DNA from: Cyclobacteriaceae bacterium
GTDB taxonomy: Bacteria > Bacteroidota > Bacteroidia > Cytophagales > Cyclobacteriaceae
Direction: 5' to 3'
DNA length: 64,000 nt
Assembly: GCA_028285445.1 (NCBI GenBank)
Contig: JANQPQ010000046.1
Location: 1-64,000, forward strand
The position numbers and the translations under genes were made by a program. The notes beneath the pieces were generated by a model, which saw only the letters and a program-made list of their open reading frames with translations, had not been told where the DNA came from and ran no database searches. Below are positions 18,401-26,503 of the stretch, in pieces (position 1 is the first letter of the stretch; each line of letters begins with the position of its first letter).

Positions 18401-18789
18401 TCAGGATAAGTAACTATAATCTCTCCACTGGCAGACTTGTTATTAATCCGGTTTAAGATCTCAGCCCGCATTAACACATTGGCGTTTTCCACCTCCTCCA
18501 GCTCATAGGGGCGCTTATAGGAAGTTGGATAGAGCAGGATTTCTTTATTCGGAAAGAAGCTTTGAAGATCGTTTTGAAAGTAGGCGGCCTCTTCCTTATC
18601 ATGTAAGACAACTAAGAAATTCTGATGATTGATGTGATGCACCGCCGCTAGCACGATAGCATCCAAACTACCGCTTAATCCTTTCAATGAGACGCAGCTA
18701 TCATGGTTAGGCTTTATTGTTTCCGCCAAAGCCTGGATATGCCCATCGCTGGTAAAAAGATTAAGAAAGTCTCTCGTCTTCAATCGCAT
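15442..18789 (-). CDS. mfd: Transcription-repair coupling factor Mfd
   Basis: 1115 residues, the expected size. Mfd displaces RNA polymerase stalled at DNA lesions and recruits UvrA. Order of domains: degenerate UvrB-like module (about 1-450), RNA-polymerase-interaction domain with HPGDYVTHIDYGIGRF near residue 430, then the RecG-like SF2 translocase with Walker A GDVGFGKTEVA, the DEEQ box in VIDEEQKFGVKVKEK, motif III TLTATPIPRTL and motif VI QMRGRVGRSNRKAF, and the C-terminal TRCF domain (FGPLPDSVQELI). Transcribed alone leftwards. Confidence 0.98.
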   Translation of the reverse strand: MRLKTRDFLNLFTSDGHIQALAETIKPNHDSCVSLKGLSGSLDAIVLAAVHHINHQNFLVVLHDKEEAAYFQNDLQSFFPNKEILLYPTSYKRPYELEEVENANVLMRAEILNRINNKSASGEIIVTYPEALSERVINKRSLAKNTFSAKVGDNLDVEFLGALLATYDFERSDFVYEAGQYAIRGGIIDVYSYAHDLPYRLELFGQEIESIRTFDPTSQLSVDSVREINLIPNIQTKLLQEERQSFISFLPVNTKIWFKDYDLTLNVLNRQFEVACQKYDQLVPAGETPVGMEPKALFENADSFSSGLGSLTKLEFGNRFYLDNSKAFEFSSQPQPSFSKNFELLTKELLDNQSKSIRNFIAAESPQQIDRLITIFEEIDPDVEFEPLQISLHEGFKDSLVNIACYTDHQIFERFHRYKLKDRHSKSKAMTLKELQALHPGDYVTHIDYGIGRFAGMEKVEVAGKMQEAIRLVYRDDDLLYISVHSLHKISRYSGKEGLPPAMSKLGSQDWENKKKRVRKKVVDIATDLINLYAKRKQAPGFAFNTDSFLQAELESSFIYEDTPDQAKATAEVKADLEMPHPMDRLVCGDVGFGKTEVAIRAAFKAVADGKQAAVLVPTTILAMQHHRTFTQRLADLPVRVEYINRFKSSKVISETLADLEAGKVDIIIGTHRLVNKDVKFKDLGLLVIDEEQKFGVKVKEKLKEMRVNVDVLTLTATPIPRTLHFSLMGARDLSVISTPPPNRQPVATELHVFDEIAIRDAISFELKRGGQVFFVHNRISDIEEIANIILRLVPDARVGVAHGQMEGDKLEKTMIRFIEGEYDILVSTNIIESGLDIPNANTIIINQAHMFGLSDLHQMRGRVGRSNRKAFCYLLSPPTSGLSSDARKRLSTLEEFSELGDGFKVAMRDLDIRGAGNLLGAEQSGFINDLGFDTYHKILDEAIQDLKESKFKDLFATELAQTAKVLVQDCTIETDLEILIPEKYISNVSERLSLYSKLDNIKEEQELQSFSDSLLDRFGPLPDSVQELIRSVRLRWEGQRLGFEKILMKNNSLKGYFVPQENESYYKSEIFGAVLQFVQQNPSRFKMREYKNRLILTAAEISTIDQALALFSNI

Positions 18790-18871
18790 CCGTCACTGAG
18801 CGGCAAAGGTAATAAAATTCCGGCCCTTTGGATTTTAAAAAATCATTACCAAAGTGATGATTTTCATTTAC

Positions 18872-18879
18872 TAAATTTG
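18872..18879 (+). promoter_or_regulatory. Possible -7 promoter box
   Basis: TAAATTTG is a full match to the Bacteroidota -7 box TAnnTTTG, in the gap between mfd and the LuxR-type gene. No -33 TTTG occurs at the usual distance. It would place a transcript start near 18886, just before the unstarted open frame described for the next gene. Confidence 0.3.
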
Positions 18880-19018
18880 GGAAAGCTAAACATCAATCCT
18901 CATCCTCAACTACTTTAATAAGTATCAGCGGTACCTAATCGGAGTTGCTTCCTTTTCGGCGCTATCGGCTATCGGCTTTAATTTTTCACCTGATGGTTCA
19001 AAATGGTGGTGGAACAGT

Positions 19019-19354
19019 ATGCCATTCATTGGGTTCCTGTTACTCTTGGTGGCAGCGGCTTCAACCCTCCTTTGGATTCAGATAGAACGCACACGATTAC
19101 AAAATCAAGCAAAGGCGATTTACAACCTGCAGTCTGATGAGGCCAGTTATATTAAAGAGCTGCTTGACGAACTCACATTAAAAGAGAAAGAGATTTTCGA
19201 TCTAATTGTCTCGGGCAATTCAAATAAGCAGATAATGGAGAATTTGTTTATTGAATTGAGCACTTTGAAAACCCACATCAATCACATTTACAAGAAGCTA
19301 AGGATTAAGAGCCGAAAGGAGGCGGTTGCCTTAAATCGAAAAATATCTGATTAG
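19019..19354 (+). CDS. Membrane-anchored LuxR-type HTH regulator (start uncertain)
   Basis: From the first ATG the product has 111 residues: a membrane helix (MPFIGFLLLLVAAASTLLWI), a short coiled linker, and a LuxR/GerE helix-turn-helix (LTLKEKEIFDLIVSGNSNKQ ... LSTLKTHINHIYKKL). The same frame is open back to 18890 with no ATG, GTG or TTG, and encodes a plausible first helix (YLIGVASFSALSAIGFNF) followed by KWWWNS. So the true protein probably has two membrane helices and about 150 residues, starting at a rare codon or after a frameshift. No receiver domain. Followed by a small membrane protein gene 91 bp downstream. Confidence 0.75.
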   Translation: MPFIGFLLLLVAAASTLLWIQIERTRLQNQAKAIYNLQSDEASYIKELLDELTLKEKEIFDLIVSGNSNKQIMENLFIELSTLKTHINHIYKKLRIKSRKEAVALNRKISD

Positions 19355-19445
19355 GTAAAGGAATATCAACCTTTTTCAACCCTAAAGGAATTGGCGGTTG
19401 TGCACATTCACTTCTCTTTTGCCCAGAAATCAAACAAAAAACAAA

Positions 19446-19658
19446 ATGAAAGTTATGTCAAAAATTCTTTTCGGATTGGGGCTATTTATGAGCCTATTAT
19501 CTATGGCTTTTATTATTGATAATGGTAAAGCCCAATGGTTCTGGGAAGGTAACCCAACTTACAGTTGGTCTGTGGGAATCTCCGGACTCCTGATGTTCCT
19601 GGCGTCCTTTCTTGTGCGCGGAAACCGAAAGACGATTGAAGAAAGCGACAAAGGCTAG
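19446..19658 (+). CDS. Small two-helix membrane protein, 70 aa
   Basis: Two hydrophobic segments (ILFGLGLFMSLLSMAFII and WSVGISGLLMFLASFLV) separated by a short polar loop with aromatic residues (KAQWFWEGNPTYSW), and a basic then acidic tail. Start chosen at ATG 19446, which gives a normal membrane-protein N-terminus. A longer frame opens 16 codons earlier but adds unlikely sequence. It follows the membrane LuxR-type regulator and may be its partner, by position only. Function unknown. Confidence 0.6.
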   Translation: MKVMSKILFGLGLFMSLLSMAFIIDNGKAQWFWEGNPTYSWSVGISGLLMFLASFLVRGNRKTIEESDKG

Positions 19659-19674
19659 CTTATGGCTAGTCTTT
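19650..19674. terminator. Hairpin between the small membrane protein and the DinB-like gene
   Basis: AAAGGCTAGC pairs with GCTAGTCTTT (one G-U pair) around a 5-nt loop. It overlaps both convergent stop codons. The following T run is short, so it is a modest terminator. Confidence 0.5.
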
Positions 19675-20200
19675 AAACTTGTTTCAATACTCGCATGTAA
19701 TCAGCCCAGGGCCCAACAGCTTGCTGGTATTGCCTGGCCATCACCCTTGCCACTTGGGCCACATGTGTTAAGTCATGGGCTACCCAGGCAGCCAGTAGTT
19801 GTGCCAATGTAACTTCACCAAGGGCCGGGTGTATTCCTTTGAGCCTTAATTGGCGTTTGTTGATTTTCATGGACTTTAACTCTGATAGACGAAGGGCTCT
19901 TAGCATGGCAAACTCATCAAGCAGGTTTTGAATGGTCTTCCCCTTAGATTCCTCGAACTGGGCGAAGCGATCGAAAGCTTCAAAAGTGACATTTGGGCCT
20001 TGAGCCAAAATAATCTTCGCCCTTGGTATCCAATCGGTGTTTTCCCCGTGGATAAGATGCCCCATAACATCATATGCCGACCAGGTGTCTCCTCCTTCAT
20101 TGTTATAAACCCATGATTCTGAGAGGTCACCCAGCAACGATTGCAGGGCAACAGGAGTGTTCTCAAGTATTTCACATGAAAGGTCTAAGTCGAATTCCAT
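19673..20200 (-). CDS. DinB-superfamily protein
   Basis: 175 residues with a four-helix-bundle DinB fold. The metal-binding His residues are visible as WSAYDVMGHLIHGE near residue 50 and AAWVAHDLTHVAQVAR near 145. These proteins are putative metal-dependent thiol S-transferases or hydrolases; the substrate cannot be told. Start taken at ATG 20200 rather than the in-frame TTG at 20218. The motif CTATAGGGAA lies 31 bp upstream of this start and recurs upstream of two other genes in the window. Confidence 0.85.
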   Translation of the reverse strand: MEFDLDLSCEILENTPVALQSLLGDLSESWVYNNEGGDTWSAYDVMGHLIHGENTDWIPRAKIILAQGPNVTFEAFDRFAQFEESKGKTIQNLLDEFAMLRALRLSELKSMKINKRQLRLKGIHPALGEVTLAQLLAAWVAHDLTHVAQVARVMARQYQQAVGPWADYMRVLKQV

Positions 20201-20299
20201 GACTTGTTTTTTCGACAAGTTACAAGACCGACTATAGGGAATCGAGTAAAAACCTTGAATTGGTTTTATAGTAGTATTTAAGATATGTAATAGATGCCC

Positions 20300-20689
20300 C
20301 TAACGCTTTGAGAGTAGGCCTAATGCATCAAGCAAGTCAGCTCCTGTTGCACGCCTTTGGTTACTGCGAAAATAGATGCCGACTTTTGTTTCCTTTTCGA
20401 CGACAGCCAATTTAACGGCATCAAATAACTGACCAGACTCTATTCTTGAAACCAGGCGTTGTTCGCCCTTGGAGTTGGTAACTACAAACTTACTGCAATC
20501 TGCTTGGGGGTTGTTGGAATTGGCGGAGTTGCTGCCATGGATTAAGTAGAGGTCGAAGGAGGGAAGCCAGGTGGTATCAATATAGGCACTGAGATTGGGC
20601 CGTACCTCGTTTGTCCAGGGAAGGAGTGGGTGGAACAGCATGGTTCCAGCCAGGAATACTAGTGCGATAAGCCTTGCCAACTTTCTCAT
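20300..20689 (-). CDS. Secreted or membrane-anchored hypothetical protein, 129 aa
   Basis: Starts with a signal-like hydrophobic segment (ARLIALVFLAGTMLFHPLLP), so it is probably exported or anchored. The rest contains the strand pattern SFDLYLIHGSNSANSNNPQADC and KVGIYFRSNQRRATGADLLD. Only one Cys, so no disulfide. I recognise no family. It lies downstream of the secreted repeat protein gene but is separated from it by a strong terminator, so it is probably a separate unit. Confidence 0.6.
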   Translation of the reverse strand: MRKLARLIALVFLAGTMLFHPLLPWTNEVRPNLSAYIDTTWLPSFDLYLIHGSNSANSNNPQADCSKFVVTNSKGEQRLVSRIESGQLFDAVKLAVVEKETKVGIYFRSNQRRATGADLLDALGLLSKR

Positions 20690-20741
20690 AACTATTCGCT
20701 TCTATCGGCAGTGTGAAAGGAATACTTGCTTTCCTGGAAAA

Positions 20742-20768
20742 GGTTACTCCTGAATTTCAGGAGTAACC
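20742..20768 (-). terminator. Intrinsic terminator of the secreted repeat protein gene
   Basis: Perfect 12-bp stem GGTTACTCCTGA / TCAGGAGTAACC with a 3-nt loop, followed on the minus strand by TTTTCC. It lies 28 bp beyond the stop at 20796. Confidence 0.8.
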
Positions 20769-20795
20769 CAATCATTAACCTAACCTAAACTAAAA

Positions 20796-22034
20796 CTAAT
20801 TGAATGCTATTTCGTCGACATCTTCCCAGGGCACATAGGTGGGATCTTTGCTGCCGGCTTTGAAAACAAGCACACCGTCATTTCTTTCATCGGTGTCTTG
20901 CGTTTCACCTAGTAGTAGCTTAATGCCTGATTTAAGCTCGACGTTACTGTAGTTATAATTCTTTGGAGATACTTTACTAAGCAGGCTAAACGGAATTCTG
21001 TATTCCAATTCATCATCATTACCGTCAAAAATCTCCACATTAAATTCTTCGTCTACATCGAAAATTAATCGCCCGGAGAGAGATTCCCCACGAGTAGTCT
21101 TAACAGTTCCTGTGAGTTCCTTGGGGGCTTCGAAGTTGTTATAAGACAAACCGGAGTTTGGAGCTTTATCCTCAAAGGTAACTGTTTTGAATTCTCGCCA
21201 GGGGATATCTACCCTACCGAACTTATCGCTTGAGACAATAATTCCTCTGTTTTCGCTGTTCACATCGTTACTGCCGCGAAGGTACATTGACCGGCCGGAT
21301 TTCATCGTAACGTTGCATCCTCCACCCTCTTTTTCAATCGACTTGATCTTGCCAAATTCAATTTCCAGATCACCATCACGGGTGTCTCCATCAAGTATAT
21401 CTGATGTTATTCTTTCGTCATGATCCCACTGGATAAATCCTGTGAATTTACCGTAGTAGGTATCAACTGTACCATAAAGGGGGTCGCCATATTTATCATC
21501 CAATTTGGCTGGACTCGGGGCAAAGTCTACTCTTTCTATTCTCGACCATCTAACCTCAACCTTACCCAGGTCTCGGTCGTAAATTCTCACTTTGGCGCCG
21601 ATATCATTGGAGCCACCATCCAATTCGAATTTTTTACCGTTCTTCAACTCAACATCCACACGCTCTCGCCCGGTGATGTATATGGTTTTGATGTTACCAA
21701 ACTGGGTAATGAATTGGTGTGTGTGATCATTGTCACTCCAACTCCAATTCCAATTGCCCCAACGTGATCGCTGGCGATCGCGGTACCGATAATTATCAAC
21801 ATACTTCATATCCTCTCTAGAGAGGTAGTCAATATTATCATTATATCTTTTTGTGGAATTGAACAGATCTGTCCAATAGATTTCTTCCTTACCCCATCGC
21901 AGTTGGCCTTCATAAGTGTTGCCGTCTATGGTAGTCACTTTTCCATAGATAAAGCCATCGTCTTGGGCCAGTACCGGGTATAAGCTAAGTGTAAGTCCTG
22001 TTAGCAGAGTTGCTAGTAGTTTTCGAGCATTCAT
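20796..22034 (-). CDS. Secreted three-module repeat protein (paralogue of 48035-49294)
   Basis: 412 residues with a signal peptide ending VLAQ near residue 23. Three modules of similar pattern are visible: YGKVTTIDGNTYEGQLRWG, YGTVDTYYGKFTGFIQWDHDE and GTVKTTRGESLSGRLIFD. Each is followed by a strand-rich block that ends in a G-rich turn (GGSNDIGAKVRIY, GSNDVNSENRGIIV, DTDERNDGVLVF). The pattern suggests a repeated beta structure outside the inner membrane. Closely similar over its length to the 419-residue protein at 48-49 kb, which lies in an operon with a LytS/LytTR pair. No enzyme motif seen. Start set at ATG 22034 (MNARKLL) in preference to TTG 22040. Confidence 0.85.
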   Translation of the reverse strand: MNARKLLATLLTGLTLSLYPVLAQDDGFIYGKVTTIDGNTYEGQLRWGKEEIYWTDLFNSTKRYNDNIDYLSREDMKYVDNYRYRDRQRSRWGNWNWSWSDNDHTHQFITQFGNIKTIYITGRERVDVELKNGKKFELDGGSNDIGAKVRIYDRDLGKVEVRWSRIERVDFAPSPAKLDDKYGDPLYGTVDTYYGKFTGFIQWDHDERITSDILDGDTRDGDLEIEFGKIKSIEKEGGGCNVTMKSGRSMYLRGSNDVNSENRGIIVSSDKFGRVDIPWREFKTVTFEDKAPNSGLSYNNFEAPKELTGTVKTTRGESLSGRLIFDVDEEFNVEIFDGNDDELEYRIPFSLLSKVSPKNYNYSNVELKSGIKLLLGETQDTDERNDGVLVFKAGSKDPTYVPWEDVDEIAFN

Positions 22035-22071
22035 TTTCAATGAGTTTTTGTCTGGTTATTTGTACGATAAA

Positions 22072-22216
22072 AGTGTTGTCAAAAACGCTGAAAATGAAGG
22101 TTATAACGCTCTAGAAGTCGATTTACTGACTGAAACGGGATATAGCGGCCCCGAAAACGACGTCCCGATTCGGTAAATCAGGAGAAATCCTGTTTACCTA
22201 TAGGGAAATTCCTGAT
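22072..22216. promoter_or_regulatory. Divergent control region with alternative hairpins before the CHAT gene
   Basis: GGTAAA-t-CAGGA (22172-22183) pairs with TCCTGTTTACC (22188-22198) through 11 bp with one bulge and a GAAA tetraloop. The segment ATCAGGA (22177-22183) can instead pair with TCCTGAT (22210-22216). The two pairings exclude each other and end 12 bp before the CHAT ATG. The 10-mer CTATAGGGAA (22198-22207) overlaps them. Confidence 0.4.
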
Positions 22217-22227
22217 AAAGTGGTGCT

Positions 22228-25188
22228 ATGAAGTCGATAAGAGTCTGTCCTTTTCTTTTGATCTGCATTTTGTTGGGATCATTTAAGGGTAATGCGCAAA
22301 ACACATCAGCGGAAGAGTTATATGAGAAAGCCATCGCATTTGCCAGAGATCACGAACGAGACAGTGCTATTCACTATTACACTAAGGCTGCTGAGGAGTT
22401 CAAATTAAATGGAGACCTTGAAAGCGCGCATATCGCTCAATACCGCATTGGTATGAATCTCTATTACATTGATGAGGATGAAAAGGCGAGAGTACTTTTT
22501 CAAAAAGGGCTTGAGGAGAGCCAAAGAGATTTCGGGCCAAATAGCAGGTCAAAAGCATATTATCTCAGGGGCCTCGGCGTGATGGCTGAGGTGTTCCAGG
22601 AATATGAGTATGCCATTCAATATTATGAGCAAGTTTTGGAAGTTTGCACTTCAATCAGCTTGACAAAAGACGAGGTTGTAGCATTTGCACTTTCGGACCT
22701 AGGAGATGCTTATCTAGCACTTGAGGATAACTGGAATGCAAGGAAGTACTTCAAAAAATCATTAGATAAGCGCATAGAGATTTGGGGAGCCGATAGTGAC
22801 AAGGCAGCTGGAGGCTACCGCAGCTATGCAGTAGTGCTTGAAACTGTGGGCGAGTTCCACAAAGCCGCAACTTACTTCCAGAGAGCAATTGACATTCAAA
22901 CTGCAATCTATGGGGCTGATCATCTTGCATTAGTACCTACATACAACATGGCCGGCGGTACTTTTGTCAACCTAAAGGAATACCAGCGAGCTTATGAGTT
23001 ATATAGCAGAGCACTTAGCAATTCATCCGTATTGCAAGAGTCAGATCGCAGAGTAGCATTTTCTGTAAGCAACCTAGGTTGGGTTTTGAGTAAGATGGGG
23101 AGGCATGAAGAAGCGCTCAAGTTTAGCAAAAGAGGCTTAGGGCTTAAGCATACCCACATGCCGCGATGGAAGGGTAGTATCGCATCCTCATATTTAAATG
23201 TTGCTGCTTCCCACTATCACCTGGAAAACTGGAAGTTAGCCAGGGAGAACTATTTGCAAGCAATTGACTTTGCAAACGAAGCATTTGGAGGCAACTCTGG
23301 CTACTCCGCCCTGGGTTATTCATTTCTTGCAGATATATCCCTCAAAAATGGAGAGTATGATCGAGCAATTCTTGAGGCCGAAAAATCTATTGCGACTAAC
23401 TCCAAGCAGGAGATAGACTTGGAAGAAATTAGTGCGGAAAGTGAGATATATGTTGGTAATGCTTTTACCAGGGCAGTTGCTGTATTATCAAGTGCCTATT
23501 TAAATCAGGAATTGGATGACAAATCTGACAGAGAGAAGCTTGAGTTGGTTTTAAGCCTGGTAGATGCCAATCTTGGCCGGCTAAAAGAAAAGCGATCAAA
23601 ATGGACAACTAGAAAAGATCGTCGTGAATTGGCGGAAATCATTCACAACAATCATAAGTCAGGAATTGAAACGGCATGGAGACTCTGGACATATACAAAT
23701 GAAGATAGGTTTCTTTCGAAAATTTGGGAGTATAGTGAGGCAGACAAAGCGTTTTTACTGGCTTCCTTCGTGAATGAGCATGAAGCAGCAATGGCAGCTA
23801 ATATGCCTGATTCCCTGCAGTTTGAGTTAAGGGCTATGCAAGGGGAGTTGGATTACATCAATTCCCGGCTCGAGGGAGCACCGAAGGGTAGTTCAAAGGA
23901 GAAACTACTTCGGCTGAAACTGATTGTTGAAAGAAGGCGAGATTCAATTAACACCAAAATTGATGAGGAATACCCTCGCTATCGGACAATGATTGCCAGT
24001 GATCAATCTACTTCAATACTTGAGATTCAATCAAAACTAGAACAGAATCAGGCAATGGCCGAATTCTTCACCAATGGTTCGCAAGCGTATGCCATTACAG
24101 TAACTAGAGAAAGCAAAGAAATCTACAGATTTGAGATTGATAGCTTACAACAAAGGGTTGAGGGTTTAAGAAAGAGTATTGCCACGCGCTCAGTTCTTTT
24201 AGACGAGCAATCATATGATCTGTACAGGATAATTTTCAATCAGGCAGATAACCACCTTGCAAGTGAAAATATATCTGACCTGATAATTGTGCCTGATGGC
24301 TACCTCAGCCATCTTCCTTTTGAACTTTTGAAGAATAGCAACAATGACTACCTCATAGAGACGTATAATATTTCGTATACACCGTCAGCTGCACTTTGGG
24401 CGAAAGAGCCGAGAGCTGAAGGTATGTCGTCAGACCTACTCGCTATGGCACCGGTGTTTGCGAAAGGTCCGCCTGTTACTGAAAGAGGGGAACTTGGCAA
24501 ATTGGAAGGAACCCAGCAAGAGTTGGTTTCGATTCAGGAAATTTTTAACGGTGAATTCGTCTTGGGTGAAGGAGCTTCTAAGGCGACCTTCCTTTCAAAT
24601 ATGAATGGGAAGGGAATTATCCACTTAGCTACCCATGCGGTGGTTGATGACGAATACCCAGATCTTTCTCGTTTGTATTTTAGTGGAAGAGACAATGACG
24701 AATATGAATCGCTCAACGCCTATGAGATCTACGGCTTGCAATTGAATGCGGAGTTAGTAACTCTGAGCGCCTGCAACACAGGCTTTGGCAAGATCAATCG
24801 AGGCGAGGGAGTACTAAGTTTGAGCCGGGCATTTGCTTTTGCCGGGGCTCCTAATACGGTGATGAGTTTGTGGCCTGCTGCAGATAAATCTACGGCTACT
24901 ATTCTATCGGATTTCTACGCCAATTTGAAAATGGGAATGAGCAAATCGGAATCATTAAGGCAGGCCAAACTGAAGTACCTTAAAGAAGCAGACGATTACG
25001 GCAAGCACCCTTATTATTGGGCAGGATTTGTATTTCAGGGAGACCCGAGGCCAATTAGGTTTGAGAACTCAAATAAAGAGATTTTCATCTCAATCGCCGC
25101 AATTGTGATTGCCGTAGCTGGTATTATTTTCGGAGCGCTAATTATGACAAGGGCTCCTCGCCGTACATCAGTCTTCGATCTCGGCTAA
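22228..25188 (+). CDS. Membrane-anchored periplasmic TPR-CHAT protease
   Basis: 986 residues. A signal peptide ends near GNAQ (residue 24). About eleven tetratricopeptide-like helical repeats cover residues 28-420 (for example ALSDLGDAYLALEDNWNARK), then a helical linker, then a C-terminal CHAT domain (about 600-935), a caspase-clan fold related to separase. The catalytic dyad is visible: His803 in IIHLATHAVV and Cys849 in LVTLSACNTGFG. A final membrane helix (FISIAAIVIAVAGIIFGALI, about 951-975) with a short basic tail anchors it. Signal peptide plus C-terminal helix place the protease in the periplasm. The 3' end overlaps by 21 bp the convergent anti-sigma gene. Substrate unknown. Confidence 0.92.
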   Translation: MKSIRVCPFLLICILLGSFKGNAQNTSAEELYEKAIAFARDHERDSAIHYYTKAAEEFKLNGDLESAHIAQYRIGMNLYYIDEDEKARVLFQKGLEESQRDFGPNSRSKAYYLRGLGVMAEVFQEYEYAIQYYEQVLEVCTSISLTKDEVVAFALSDLGDAYLALEDNWNARKYFKKSLDKRIEIWGADSDKAAGGYRSYAVVLETVGEFHKAATYFQRAIDIQTAIYGADHLALVPTYNMAGGTFVNLKEYQRAYELYSRALSNSSVLQESDRRVAFSVSNLGWVLSKMGRHEEALKFSKRGLGLKHTHMPRWKGSIASSYLNVAASHYHLENWKLARENYLQAIDFANEAFGGNSGYSALGYSFLADISLKNGEYDRAILEAEKSIATNSKQEIDLEEISAESEIYVGNAFTRAVAVLSSAYLNQELDDKSDREKLELVLSLVDANLGRLKEKRSKWTTRKDRRELAEIIHNNHKSGIETAWRLWTYTNEDRFLSKIWEYSEADKAFLLASFVNEHEAAMAANMPDSLQFELRAMQGELDYINSRLEGAPKGSSKEKLLRLKLIVERRRDSINTKIDEEYPRYRTMIASDQSTSILEIQSKLEQNQAMAEFFTNGSQAYAITVTRESKEIYRFEIDSLQQRVEGLRKSIATRSVLLDEQSYDLYRIIFNQADNHLASENISDLIIVPDGYLSHLPFELLKNSNNDYLIETYNISYTPSAALWAKEPRAEGMSSDLLAMAPVFAKGPPVTERGELGKLEGTQQELVSIQEIFNGEFVLGEGASKATFLSNMNGKGIIHLATHAVVDDEYPDLSRLYFSGRDNDEYESLNAYEIYGLQLNAELVTLSACNTGFGKINRGEGVLSLSRAFAFAGAPNTVMSLWPAADKSTATILSDFYANLKMGMSKSESLRQAKLKYLKEADDYGKHPYYWAGFVFQGDPRPIRFENSNKEIFISIAAIVIAVAGIIFGALIMTRAPRRTSVFDLG

Positions 25189-25929
25189 AAGCTGGGTGGC
25201 CTTTTGCGCAAAGGAAGTGGTATCTGACTGCAACTCTTTTAGTAAGGCTAAATGTCCTGGCTTTTCACAATACATAAGACTTAAACTCAAATGCCATTTA
25301 GCTGCCATTATAAACTGAGTTTCTAATTCAACAGATTTCTGTAAATGCTCAATTGCGGTAGTGTGGTCGCCTAGCTTTTGGTAGGTAAGCCCCAGATACA
25401 TAAACATATCTGCCTGTTCTGGATTTTGGCTTAACGAGTTTTCAAATACAGCAATTGCCAAATCCAGATTCCCCGCCTCATAATGCTCGAGCCCCTTTTG
25501 CAGGGGCCCCACAAATTCATTATCAATAGTTCGCTCTACTGGCGCAACATAATTGGGTAGTGGTTGATAAAACTGCGCATAAAGTTCTTGCGGAGAAGGA
25601 GACCTAAGGAATAGAAACCAGGATGCCACCCCCAAAACGGATACCCCCGCGGCAATTTTAAGGTACAGAGAGATGTTTGATTTAGGTGCAGGCTTAGCAA
25701 CCGTTGGCTCGGGAGCTTCAGAGGATTGATTTGCATTTTCCCAGGAGTTCATCTCCTCCTTATCCAACTCGAAGCCAGCCTGCTGCACACCGGCAATAGC
25801 GGCTTTTTGGGTTTCAACTTCAAGTCTTAACTCTTCATCTCCTTTCAGCTTTTCCTCGAAATCAGCCAAAGCTTCACCCGAAAGCTCCCCACTTAGATAC
25901 CTGTCAATAAGTTCTTCATTGATTGTCAT
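25168..25929 (-). CDS. Anti-sigma-like membrane protein with periplasmic TPRs
   Basis: 253 residues in three parts: an N-terminal cytoplasmic helical domain (MTINEELIDRYLSGELSGEA, the pattern of Bacteroidota anti-sigma proteins), one membrane helix (about 87-108, SLYLKIAAGVSVLGVASWFL), and an outside region with two to three TPR motifs (about 140-235, GLEHYEAGNLDLAIAVFENS). The start overlaps the sigma factor stop by 4 bp, which is normal for a sigma/anti-sigma pair. The TPR part could bind the TPR-CHAT protease encoded on the opposite strand; that link is inference. Confidence 0.85.
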   Translation of the reverse strand: MTINEELIDRYLSGELSGEALADFEEKLKGDEELRLEVETQKAAIAGVQQAGFELDKEEMNSWENANQSSEAPEPTVAKPAPKSNISLYLKIAAGVSVLGVASWFLFLRSPSPQELYAQFYQPLPNYVAPVERTIDNEFVGPLQKGLEHYEAGNLDLAIAVFENSLSQNPEQADMFMYLGLTYQKLGDHTTAIEHLQKSVELETQFIMAAKWHLSLSLMYCEKPGHLALLKELQSDTTSFAQKATQLLAEIED

Positions 25930-26495
25930 TGCTTATTCACATAAGGTGTTAACATTTCTTTTAGTCGTTTCATGCAGCGAGATTTTTGGTTTCGAACAAC
26001 AGTCTCGTCAGCATAGTCCATCTTTTCAGCGATTGTGGCCGCCTTTAAGTTTTCGTAATAGGCATACAAAAGTATGCTTTTGCAAGGTTCGTCCATATTC
26101 CGCACAAGTTCGGCGGCTTTGGCACTCAATTCGTCACCCGATTGATCCAACATATTAAATCTCAGCTGCTCTGTTAGCTTCTTCTCTTCCTTTTCAATTT
26201 TCGACTTCCTATCAAAACGCTTGTAAACCAGATGCTTTGCGATCGCGAAGAAATATGTCTTACAACTACTTTGCAACTCATCCAATTTTCCAGCTCTAAT
26301 GTTATCAACCATTATCAATATGGCGTCTTGATACAGGTCTTTTATCTCCTCTTCACCCAAGCCCGGAAAAGTTTTCTCTAGCCAATTACTGAAGGCAGAG
26401 GACTGCTGTAGATAAAACTCCTTCAGCAAACCCTTACCTCCGGCCTTCACTGAGCTGATTAGATTCTGATCAGAATATTCCTGGCTGCTGTCCAT
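25926..26495 (-). CDS. RNA polymerase sigma-70 family (ECF-like) sigma factor
   Basis: 189 residues from the chosen ATG at 26495 (MDSSQEYSD); the frame is open further upstream but the extra residues look unlike a sigma factor. Region 2 includes EEIKDLYQDAILIMVDNIRAG and KTYFFAIAKHLVYKRFDR; region 4 is the helix-turn-helix KAATIAEKMDYADETVVRNQKSRCMKRL. It directs polymerase to a specific promoter set and is presumably held by the TPR anti-sigma protein encoded next. Divergent from the giant T9SS adhesin gene across a repeat-rich 156-bp gap. Confidence 0.9.
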   Translation of the reverse strand: MDSSQEYSDQNLISSVKAGGKGLLKEFYLQQSSAFSNWLEKTFPGLGEEEIKDLYQDAILIMVDNIRAGKLDELQSSCKTYFFAIAKHLVYKRFDRKSKIEKEEKKLTEQLRFNMLDQSGDELSAKAAELVRNMDEPCKSILLYAYYENLKAATIAEKMDYADETVVRNQKSRCMKRLKEMLTPYVNKQ

Positions 26496-26503
26496 TAGTG
26501 CGC

